Of a DNA stretch of 64,000 bases, positions 26,003 through 32,555 are shown piece by piece (positions within the stretch are counted from its first letter, which is position 1; every line of letters starts with the position of its first letter). The notes under the pieces are model-generated. The model was given only the letters and a program-made list of their open reading frames with translations. It was not told where the DNA came from and ran no database searches. Source of the stretch: JAFLCM01 sp046154665 (GTDB lineage: Bacteria > Planctomycetota > Phycisphaerae > Phycisphaerales > UBA1924); NCBI GenBank assembly GCA_046154665.1, contig JBJXFG010000042.1, positions 1 to 64,000 on the forward strand. The letters run 5' to 3'. A program made the position numbers and the translations under genes.

Positions 26003-26034
26003 CGGGTGGCATGCTCTCGCCTTCGAGAGCATGC
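26003..26034 (-). repeat. GCATGC hairpin with CACCCG flank, copy 3
   Basis: Read on the minus strand, GCATGCTCTCG, the loop AAGG, CGAGAGCATGC and CACCCG follow one another. The stem is 11 bp and perfect. It is inverted relative to copy 4, 60 bases away. Confidence 0.75.
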
Positions 26035-26091
26035 GGGGCACGCTGAGCGCGAGATGAAACCCCTCACTCACGGTCTGGTTCTGTGAAATCC

Positions 26092-26123
26092 GCATGCTTT
26101 CGTGGACGAAAGCATGCCACCCG
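26092..26123 (+). repeat. GCATGC hairpin with CACCCG flank, copy 4
   Basis: GCATGCTTTCG, loop TGGA, CGAAAGCATGC, then CACCCG. The stem is 11 bp and perfect. It ends just before the stop codon of the following minus-strand gene and may also act as its terminator. Confidence 0.75.
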
Positions 26124-26127
26124 TTGT

Positions 26128-26637
26128 TTACGGCTTCGCGGGCGCTTCGGGTGCGGGCTCGCCTTCTTCACCTTCGGGCGGCGGCGGGGGCTGGTCGGAG
26201 ATCGTGTACTTGGTGTTCACGAGCGACTGCGCGATGGCGGCGGCGACGGCGTCGCTGGCTCGGCAGACCACTTCGGTCTTGCCGGTTTCGTAGTCGGCCT
26301 TGACGGATTGGACGCCGGGGACTTTGCCGATCTCTTCTTCGACGTGGGCGGCGCACATGGCGCACTCCATGCCGTGGACGTAGAGGTTGATGGTTCGCGG
26401 GGCGGTGGCGGCGGTCGTGGTGTCAGCGGCGTCCGCGGCGGGTTTCGCGAGGCCCGCGAAGGGGCTGCCTTGCACGGGTCCGGTTTTCTTTTCGATCCAC
26501 GGGGCAACCCAAGTGCGCAGGGCGATCATGGTGATGGGGATGCAGACGAGGAACGCCGCGAGTTGCCAGACGAAGCGCCGGCCGGAGCGTTCGGTCTCGG
26601 CGTGGGTGATCGGGGCGATGTTCTTCCAGTCGGTCAT
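26128..26637 (-). CDS. Membrane-anchored heavy-metal-associated domain protein
   Basis: 169 residues. One membrane helix lies at about 22-43, then an Ala-rich linker and a heavy-metal-associated domain from about 82 to 148 with the metal site Gly-Met-Glu-Cys92-Ala-Met-Cys95. The C-terminus is Pro/Glu-rich. The two Cys would bind Cu(I) or a similar ion, so a metallochaperone or sensor role at the membrane is likely; no metal-pumping ATPase lies in the window. It is downstream of gatC in the same direction with a repeat-rich gap of about 90 bases. Confidence 0.82.
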   Translation of the reverse strand: MTDWKNIAPITHAETERSGRRFVWQLAAFLVCIPITMIALRTWVAPWIEKKTGPVQGSPFAGLAKPAADAADTTTAATAPRTINLYVHGMECAMCAAHVEEEIGKVPGVQSVKADYETGKTEVVCRASDAVAAAIAQSLVNTKYTISDQPPPPPEGEEGEPAPEAPAKP

Positions 26638-26708
26638 GGGGCGAGGGGTGGAAGGGAAGAGCGGGAGTGGGGAGTCGGGAGTGGGGAGTCGGGGCAGGGG
26701 GGAAGCGA

Positions 26709-26725
26709 TCGGCTCGGAGAGCCGA
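26709..26725. repeat. Short hairpin TCGGCTC-GGA-GAGCCGA
   Basis: A perfect 7-bp stem with a 3-base loop lies just past the gatC stop, followed by CGTACC. GAGTGGGGAGTCGGGAGTGGGG words occupy the 30 bases before it. Confidence 0.6.
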
Positions 26726-26730
26726 CGTAC

Positions 26731-27057
26731 CTAGGCGCCTGCTCCGCCTCCGATGACTTTGGGGACTTTCACGAAGGGCGGGGCGGCGTCGGGGGCCATC
26801 TTCATCAGAACGTCGGTGGGCAGGCCCGGGCGCGGCTCGTCGGCGTCCATCCGGTTCTCGATATCGGACGGATAGACCATCGGCTCCACCCCTTCCAGGT
26901 CGAGTTCACGCAGCGTCGCCATGTGGCCCAGCACGGCCCCCATGCTGGAACGGGCGGACTCGAGCTGGTCGTCGCTCAGGGCCAAGCGCGAAAGGCGGGC
27001 GATGCGGCGGACGTCGTCTTGGGAGAGGGGGGCGGGTTCTGCGGCGTTGGGGGGCAT
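26731..27057 (-). CDS. gatC: Aspartyl/glutamyl-tRNA amidotransferase subunit C
   Basis: 108 residues. Family features are LSQDDVRRIARLSRLALSDDQLE at the N-terminus and the MDADEPRPGLPTD segment near residue 75. GatC is the small subunit that holds GatA and GatB together, and the complex makes Gln-tRNA or Asn-tRNA by transamidation. The ATG gives the usual length. gatA, which often follows gatC, is not next to it here. The upstream gap carries an inverted pair of dispersed repeats. Confidence 0.9.
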   Translation of the reverse strand: MPPNAAEPAPLSQDDVRRIARLSRLALSDDQLESARSSMGAVLGHMATLRELDLEGVEPMVYPSDIENRMDADEPRPGLPTDVLMKMAPDAAPPFVKVPKVIGGGAGA

Positions 27058-27090
27058 CGCGTGAATGGTAGAACCACAGGGCGCGAGGGG

Positions 27091-27180
27091 AACGAGCCGC
27101 AAGCCTCAGCGACGGGGCCTGAACGTCGCGAGTTGCGTGTCGCTCACTGGAACCCGCTTGCTCAGACTCGGGGCTCGTTG
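27091..27180. repeat. Inverted pair of GAGCC-AGC-GGGG elements
   Basis: AACGAGCCGCAAGCCTCAGCGACGGGG (27091-27117) faces AACCCGCTTGCTCAGACTCGGGGCTCGTT (27151-27179). The reverse complement of the second arm reads AACGAGCCCCGAGTCTGAGC and so matches the first. The arrangement resembles the inverted-pair (BIME) organisation of REP elements. It fills the gap between sthA and gatC. Confidence 0.75.
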
Positions 27181-27189
27181 CGCTCCGCG

Positions 27190-28608
27190 CTAGACATGTG
27201 AGAGCTTGTTCAGCCCGTTCAGCGCGGCGACCTTGTAGCACTCGGCGAGGGTCGGGTAGTTGAAGACCGTGTTGACGAGGTATTCGACGGTGCCCTTGAA
27301 GGCCATGACGGCCTGGCCGATGTGGACGATTTCGGTGGCGCCCGAGCCGATGCAGTGGACGCCGAGGATTTCGTGGCTTTCCTGGTGGATCAGGATCTTG
27401 AGCATGCCGTTGAGGTCGCCCAGGAGCTGGCCTCGGGCGATCTCGCGGTAGTTGGCGATGCCGGACTCGAAGGGGATGTCTTCTTTGGTGAGCTGCTCTT
27501 CGGTCCAGCCGACCATCGACATCTCGGGGATGGCGTAGATGCCGTAGGGGAACAGGTGCGGCACGCTCTCGACCTTGCGCCCGAACATGTGGCAGGCGGC
27601 GATGCGGCCCTGCTCCATCGAGGTGCTGGCGAGTGCTGGGAAGCCGATGACGTCGCCAGCGGCGTAGACGCTGGGGCAGGAGGTCTGGTAGTGGCCGTTG
27701 ACGGTGATTTTGCCGCGGGCGTCGGGTTTGACTTCGATGGAGTCGAGGTTGAGGCCGTCGCTGGCGGCCTGTCTTCCGGCGGCGTAGAGGAGGGTCTCGC
27801 CTCTGAGGAGCTTTCCTGATTCGAGCATGACCTGGACGAGCTTTCCGTCGGTCGAGAGGCTGCCGGTGGGTGCGTCCATGAGTTCGACGCTGACGACCTT
27901 TTCGCCCAGGCGGAGGGTCATGCCGGACTGGCGGAGGTGGTACTGGAGGGCCTCGCCGATCTCGGCGTCGACGAAGTCGAGCAGGCGGGGGCGGCCTTCG
28001 ACGAGTGTGACCTTGACGCCGACGGCTTGGGCGATGGAGGCGTATTCGGTGCCGATGACGCCGCCGCCGACGACGATCATGCTGCGCGGGAGCGCGGGCA
28101 TGCGGAGGAGCTGGTCGGCGTCCATGATGCGGTGGCCGTCGAAGGGGATGTGGCTGGGTCGAGCGGGGCGCGATCCGGTGGCGATGAGGATGTAGTCGGC
28201 CTCGATGAGGCGGGTCTGGTTGCCGTGGACGACGACGACGCTGTTGGGTCCGGCGATGGTTCCGTCGCCGTTGATGATCTCGATGCCGTTGCGGAGCATG
28301 GAGGCGCGTGAGTTTTCGACTTCGGCACGGACGATCTGCTGCGTCCAGGCGGTGAGGTCCTGGATGGTGATGCGCTCCTTGATCTGGACGCTCTCGCCCA
28401 TGAAGGATCGGAGTCGGGCGCCGGTGAGTTGGAGGACGGCCTCGCGGAGCGACTTGCTGGGGATGGTGCCGGTGTTGATGGCGGCGCCGCCGACGACTTC
28501 GGCGCGTTCGATGACGCAGGCTCGTTTGCCGAGTTTGGCGGCCTGGACGGAGGCGCGCTGTCCGGCGGCGCCGCTGCCGATCACGCACAGGTCATAGCGG
28601 TCCGTCAC
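27190..28608 (-). CDS. sthA: Si-specific NAD(P)+ transhydrogenase
   Basis: 472 residues, matching soluble transhydrogenases. FAD binding uses GSGAAG at 11-16 and NAD(P) binding GGGVIG at 181-186. The usual redox-active Cys pair of dihydrolipoamide dehydrogenases is absent: GGAAINTGTIPSKSL stands there, the pattern known for SthA. The second FAD motif VYAAGDVIGFPALAST is present. The enzyme moves hydride between NADH and NADPH in the cytoplasm. The GTG start has AGGAG seven bases upstream. It is divergent from motA. Confidence 0.92.
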   Translation of the reverse strand: MTDRYDLCVIGSGAAGQRASVQAAKLGKRACVIERAEVVGGAAINTGTIPSKSLREAVLQLTGARLRSFMGESVQIKERITIQDLTAWTQQIVRAEVENSRASMLRNGIEIINGDGTIAGPNSVVVVHGNQTRLIEADYILIATGSRPARPSHIPFDGHRIMDADQLLRMPALPRSMIVVGGGVIGTEYASIAQAVGVKVTLVEGRPRLLDFVDAEIGEALQYHLRQSGMTLRLGEKVVSVELMDAPTGSLSTDGKLVQVMLESGKLLRGETLLYAAGRQAASDGLNLDSIEVKPDARGKITVNGHYQTSCPSVYAAGDVIGFPALASTSMEQGRIAACHMFGRKVESVPHLFPYGIYAIPEMSMVGWTEEQLTKEDIPFESGIANYREIARGQLLGDLNGMLKILIHQESHEILGVHCIGSGATEIVHIGQAVMAFKGTVEYLVNTVFNYPTLAECYKVAALNGLNKLSHV

Positions 28609-28909
28609 GGGCGTGCTCCTGAAAGATGCGGGGTGTCGAGCGAAGGCTATCGGTCCTTTGAGATGGGCACTGTAGTGCGGGGCGGGTCGGGGTGGGCGAG
28701 GCATGGTGGGCGGCGCGTTCCCGGACGAAGAGCGGGTCGTCGCAGGGGGTTGAGGCGGCGCAGGCCCAACCGTCCGAGAGATTGCGGGGCTTTCCCGCTT
28801 TCGGGCCGTGGGTTCCGAGTCGATGGCGGAGTCGAGCCCTGTCCTGAGCCCGTGTGGTTCGGATCGGGGGGGCTCCCTCGCGTCGGAGACAAAGACTGGA
28901 GCCGCGCCC
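28609..28909. other. Divergent intergenic region between sthA and motA
   Basis: About 300 bases separate the two divergent starts. In-frame codons upstream of the motA start exist (GTG at 28808, ATG at 28823) but give a Ser-rich unlikely extension. I see no clear promoter, operator or RNA structure. Confidence 0.4.
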
Positions 28910-29692
28910 GTGGACAAGGCCTCGATCATCGGAATTGTCATCGGTGCGGTGTGCCTGTACCTGGCGTGCAGCCACATCTGCCACGGCAACTGGATGATGT
29001 TCTATTCGTCCGAAGGTGTGCTGATGGTGGGCGGCGGCTCGATCAGCGTGCTGTTCATGGCGATGCCGATGGACAAGCTCAAGCAGGCGGGCGGCTATAC
29101 CAAGCGGTTCCTGTTCCACAAGGGCATCAGCGCCTTCGAGACGGTGGAACTCATGGGGCGTCTGTCTGAGAAGGCCCGTCGTGACGGCATCCTCGCCCTC
29201 GAAGGCGATATGGGCGAGATCAAGGACACGTTCCTGGTCAGCGGGCTCAAGATGGCGATCGACGGGGTCGACCCCGACAAGATCGAGCAGACGCTGCGGC
29301 TCGAAGTCGCCGCCATGCAGGAACGGCACAAGGCCGGCAAGAAGTTCTTCGACCTCATCAAGATCTACGGCCCCGGCTGGGGTCTGGTGGGCACGCTGGT
29401 CGGGCAGGTCGGTCTGTTCGGCATGCTGGGCACCGGCACGATCGAAGACATGGGCAAGGCGCTGGCGGTGGCGGTGGGTGCGACCATGTACGGCGCGCTG
29501 ATCGCCAACGCGATCTGCGGGCCGATGGGCGACAAGCTGGGCATGCGTTCGGCGGAAGAAATCCAGAGCCGCGAGATGATGCTGCAGGGGATCATGAGCA
29601 TCCAGGCGGGTGACAACCCCCGCGTGACGCAGGACCGGATGATGGCGTTCTTGCCCAAGACGGACCGGGTGAAGCTGGCGAAGGCGGCGTAA
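28910..29692 (+). CDS. motA: Motor stator protein MotA
   Basis: 260 residues. The GTG start gives the classical opening MDKASIIGIVIGAV and has GGAG nine bases upstream. Four membrane helices, the EGVLMVGGGSISVLF segment, a cytoplasmic loop with charged residues and the PGWGLVGTLVGQVGLFGML segment with its conserved prolines fit MotA of the MotA/ExbB superfamily. With MotB it forms the ion-driven stator that turns the flagellum. motB follows after an 87-base gap containing low-complexity repeats. No other flagellar gene lies in the window. Confidence 0.9.
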   Translation: MDKASIIGIVIGAVCLYLACSHICHGNWMMFYSSEGVLMVGGGSISVLFMAMPMDKLKQAGGYTKRFLFHKGISAFETVELMGRLSEKARRDGILALEGDMGEIKDTFLVSGLKMAIDGVDPDKIEQTLRLEVAAMQERHKAGKKFFDLIKIYGPGWGLVGTLVGQVGLFGMLGTGTIEDMGKALAVAVGATMYGALIANAICGPMGDKLGMRSAEEIQSREMMLQGIMSIQAGDNPRVTQDRMMAFLPKTDRVKLAKAA

Positions 29693-29699
29693 GAGAAGG

Positions 29700-29740
29700 G
29701 ACTCGGCACTGGGCACTGGGCACTGGGCACTAGGCATTAG
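29700..29740. repeat. GCACTGGGCACT tandem repeat, second site
   Basis: Four to five units of GGCACTG or a variant stand between motA and motB. The words are the same as at 13363-13409. Confidence 0.8.
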
Positions 29741-29779
29741 GTACTTGGGAAAGACAACAGCGTGTGAGCGAGCGAACCC

Positions 29780-30637
29780 ATGGCTGACGAGCACAAGCAT
29801 GATGCGCACGCCGACGAGGTCCATGGGAAGAGCCACGGCGGTGGTCATGGCGGTGGGCACGGCGGTCACGGCGGGGGCTCGCACGAAGAGCACGAGGGTG
29901 CGCCGGAATGGCTGATCTCGTTCGCCGATAACGTGGCGCTGCTCATGGGCTTCTTCGTCATTCTCATGGCGATGAACATGAAGGAGCCCACTACCGGGGG
30001 CATCGGGGGCAAGGAGGCGAACGGCGGCACGCCGGGCGTCAGCAGCTCCGACCCGCGCATGCTCGACATGGTCATCAGCATCCGCTCGGCGTTCAACAAC
30101 CCGGTGCAGATGGACTCGAAAGCCCCGTCCGACCAGCAGATGATCAAGCGCCTCAAGGAAAAGCAGGCCAATCCCAGCGGGAAGGCGGCGCAGGATGCGC
30201 CCAAGGGTGACAAGCGCGAGGTCCAGTCGGTGAGGCCCTCGGACTACAAGAAAGTGGGCGCGACGGTGATGTTCGGCGACGGCTCGGCGTCGATCTCGAC
30301 CGATGCGGTGCAGGCGATCGTTGACATCTCGACGCGGATTCGTGGCAAGCGTTCGATTGTCGAGGTGCGTGGGAACGCGTCCGCCGCGGAGACGTTCCGG
30401 AACACGGCGCGCGGGTACGAGCTCTCTTATGAGCGTGCCATGGCGGTGGCGGAAGTGATGGCGAGCAACGGCGTGCTGTGGGAGCAGATGCGGATCGTCA
30501 GTTGCGGCGACGGGGACCGGCTGGTGCCGCTGGCTTATACCGCGGCGGAGCATCAGCCGAATCAGCGCGTCGAGGTGGTGATCACCGACGATGTGCTGCC
30601 GGAAGACCGGCATCAGGCTTCGGCGGACGAGAAGTGA
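29780..30637 (+). CDS. motB: Motor stator protein MotB with His/Gly-rich N-terminus
   Basis: 285 residues. The first 40 are His/Gly-rich (about 14 His). One membrane helix follows, opening PEWLISFADN, with Asp50 in the place of the ion-binding aspartate of MotB. A long linker leads to an OmpA-like peptidoglycan-binding domain from about residue 160 to 275 (FGDGSASIS, VEVRGNAS, LSYERAMAVAEVM, NQRVEVVI). It anchors the stator to the wall. The His-rich cytoplasmic segment is not part of ordinary MotB and could bind metal. Confidence 0.9.
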   Translation: MADEHKHDAHADEVHGKSHGGGHGGGHGGHGGGSHEEHEGAPEWLISFADNVALLMGFFVILMAMNMKEPTTGGIGGKEANGGTPGVSSSDPRMLDMVISIRSAFNNPVQMDSKAPSDQQMIKRLKEKQANPSGKAAQDAPKGDKREVQSVRPSDYKKVGATVMFGDGSASISTDAVQAIVDISTRIRGKRSIVEVRGNASAAETFRNTARGYELSYERAMAVAEVMASNGVLWEQMRIVSCGDGDRLVPLAYTAAEHQPNQRVEVVITDDVLPEDRHQASADEK

Positions 30638-30642
30638 GCCGC

Positions 30643-30733
30643 ACAACGAGCCCCGAGCGTGAGCGAGTGGGTCTTGGTCTCTTGAACGCTCGAATCGTCT
30701 GAAGAACCCGTCGCTGACGCTCTGGGCTCGTGT
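30643..30733. repeat. Inverted pair of GAGCCCCGAGCGT-AGCGAG elements
   Basis: AACGAGCCCCGAGCGTGAGCGAGTGGGTCTT faces, 30 bases on, an inverse copy (AAGAACCCGTCGCTGACGCTCTGGGCTCGT). About 26 of 31 positions pair. It lies between the convergent ends of motB and the methyltransferase gene and may serve as a bidirectional terminator. Confidence 0.8.
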
Positions 30734-30756
30734 GTTTGGGCGACTGCGGTTGGGGG

Positions 30757-31503
30757 CTATCGGCTGAAGACGCCGAGGTGGTCTTTGGGGTGCGCTGTGA
30801 ACGTCCAGCCCGCGGCTCGCGCGAGCAGTTCGAGTTCGCCGCGGGTCCAGAGGCGCATGGGTTCGTCGGACTTGGTGAATCGCCAGGTTGAGCGGCGCAC
30901 GGCGCGGCCCTTGCGCAGGGCGATGGTGTTGTCGGCCTCGCCCCAGACGAGTTGCTGGAGCTCCGCCGCGGCGTCGCTTTCGCTGAGGCCTTCCTGCCAG
31001 TTGCCCTCGGCGACTTCGCGCCACAGGGCGGTGTAGTCGTCGATGATGAAGCGCGAGGGGGATTGGCGTGTTGAAGGGCGCAGCACGGCGGCGGCGCGCT
31101 CGAGCAGCGCCAGCGCGTCGTCCGGGTGCGTGACCATCAGGAAGGTGTGACCGAGGCAGGTGATCGCGTCGAAGGGGCCGTGCGTGGCGGCCTGCTTCCA
31201 GGCGGCTTTGTCGTGCAGAAAATCGGCGCGGATGCAGGTGAAATCGGCGGTGGCGCAGGCCCAGACGGCCCTGGGGTCGCGGTCGATGCCGACGACGCGA
31301 TGGCCGAGTGCGATGAGGGGGCGTGCGGTGCGGCCGTCGCCGCAGCCGAGGTCGAGGATGCGGCGCTGGGGCTTGCCCTTGCCGAGGAGACGGCGCAGAC
31401 CGGCGACCTGGCGGACGTGCTCGGTTTCGTCGAGGGGTGTCCAGTCGGGCGGAGCGTCGCTGACGGTCGGTGCGGCGGGTTTGCGGGTGGTTCGGCGGGG
31501 CAT
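30757..31503 (-). CDS. Class I SAM-dependent methyltransferase
   Basis: 248 residues. Motif I is ILDLGCGDGR near residue 50, with GHRVVGIDRDPRAV for motif II and ITCLGHTFLM near residue 120. The fold is that of small-molecule or generic methyltransferases; nothing in the sequence fixes the substrate. The ATG was chosen because it gives an Arg-rich but family-like length; the frame stays open upstream into the next gene's promoter. It is divergent from the LolA-like gene. Confidence 0.83.
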   Translation of the reverse strand: MPRRTTRKPAAPTVSDAPPDWTPLDETEHVRQVAGLRRLLGKGKPQRRILDLGCGDGRTARPLIALGHRVVGIDRDPRAVWACATADFTCIRADFLHDKAAWKQAATHGPFDAITCLGHTFLMVTHPDDALALLERAAAVLRPSTRQSPSRFIIDDYTALWREVAEGNWQEGLSESDAAAELQQLVWGEADNTIALRKGRAVRRSTWRFTKSDEPMRLWTRGELELLARAAGWTFTAHPKDHLGVFSR

Positions 31504-31613
31504 GCGGGGATTGTGACGGAACTCGCGTTGCGATGCAGAAACGAGGGCGCGGAACGCTCGGGCAGCAATCCGGTATACAGTGGGTGAACGCACACCGAAC
31601 CGGAGTGACGCCG

Positions 31614-32510
31614 ATGCCGATGGATTGGGCCATGCAACTTTTCGCTCTCTTGATGGCCGTGGTGCCGTTGGCGGGCGGGGGTGCGCCGGTTGAAGGCGGT
31701 GCGGCGGGGGCCGCTCCGGCTCCGGTCGCGGCGGCCGCTGCGTCTCCGACGTTTTCGAACGCTGAGGCACTTCTGGATGCGCTTGAGAAGGCGGATGCCG
31801 GGCTGGTGTCGTTTGAGGCGGACATCGAGTACGACCGGCGGTTCGAGCTTCAGGGCGACCAGCACATCCGGCGTGGGCGGTTGTTCTTCAAATCGGAGCC
31901 CCCCGAAGCGCCTGCCGACGGTGCGGACGGCAAGCGGGCCGTGTTCGCGGTGCAGTTCCATGAGTTGCAGATCGATAACTCGATCCGCACCGAGGAACAG
32001 ACGTTTGTGTTTGACGGCGAGTGGTTCATTGAGAGGAACGCCGCGGCGAAGCGGTTCATCAAGCGTCAGGTTGCGATGCCGGGCGAGCGGATCAACCCTT
32101 TGCGGCTGGGCGAGGGCCCGTTCCCGGTGCCGATCGGTCAGAAGAAGGCGGACATTCTGGCGCGGTACGAGGCTCGTTTGGCGCCGCGCGAAGAGTCGCT
32201 CGAGAACGAAGACCACCTGAAGGGCGCGTTTCTTGAGGGGACGACGCAGCTGGTGCTGACGCCGCGGGCGGAGTTTGATCGTGATGAGCTGCGGGAAATC
32301 CGGCTGTGGTATCGGAGCGAGGATGGCGGCCGGCTCTTGCCGCGGCTGACGCGGACGCTGGATCGCAAGGGCGACGTGAGCCTGGTTCGTCTGGTGGGGA
32401 TGAAGGTGAACTCGGCGGATTTCCCGGCGGATATCGTGAGCATCGCCGCGCCGCCCAGGGGTGACGGGTGGGATGTGCAGGAGCATCTCAAGCGAGCGGG
32501 GGATGAGTAA
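31614..32510 (+). CDS. Exported LolA-like outer-membrane lipoprotein-sorting protein
   Basis: 298 residues with a signal peptide, GGAG nine bases before the ATG. After an Ala/Pro-rich linker the sequence follows the LolA/DUF4292-type beta-barrel half: an AEALLDALEKADAGLVSFEADI helix and strand, then repeated strands such as LFFKSE, TFVFDGEWFIER, LTPRAEFDRDELREIRLWY. Such proteins carry lipoproteins or hydrophobic ligands through the periplasm, but the binding partner here is unknown. It is followed within 46 bases by a TPR/HExxH gene in the same direction. Confidence 0.75.
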   Translation: MPMDWAMQLFALLMAVVPLAGGGAPVEGGAAGAAPAPVAAAAASPTFSNAEALLDALEKADAGLVSFEADIEYDRRFELQGDQHIRRGRLFFKSEPPEAPADGADGKRAVFAVQFHELQIDNSIRTEEQTFVFDGEWFIERNAAAKRFIKRQVAMPGERINPLRLGEGPFPVPIGQKKADILARYEARLAPREESLENEDHLKGAFLEGTTQLVLTPRAEFDRDELREIRLWYRSEDGGRLLPRLTRTLDRKGDVSLVRLVGMKVNSADFPADIVSIAAPPRGDGWDVQEHLKRAGDE

Positions 32511-32555
32511 AGCGGCCCTTTCACCGCGGCGGCGCGGAGGACGCGGAGAAGAGGC

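Noticed and set aside
28592..31825. 1077-residue open frame opposite motA, motB and across the methyltransferase
   Set aside because: It overlaps three well-supported genes and is His/Arg-rich; long antisense frames are expected at this GC content.
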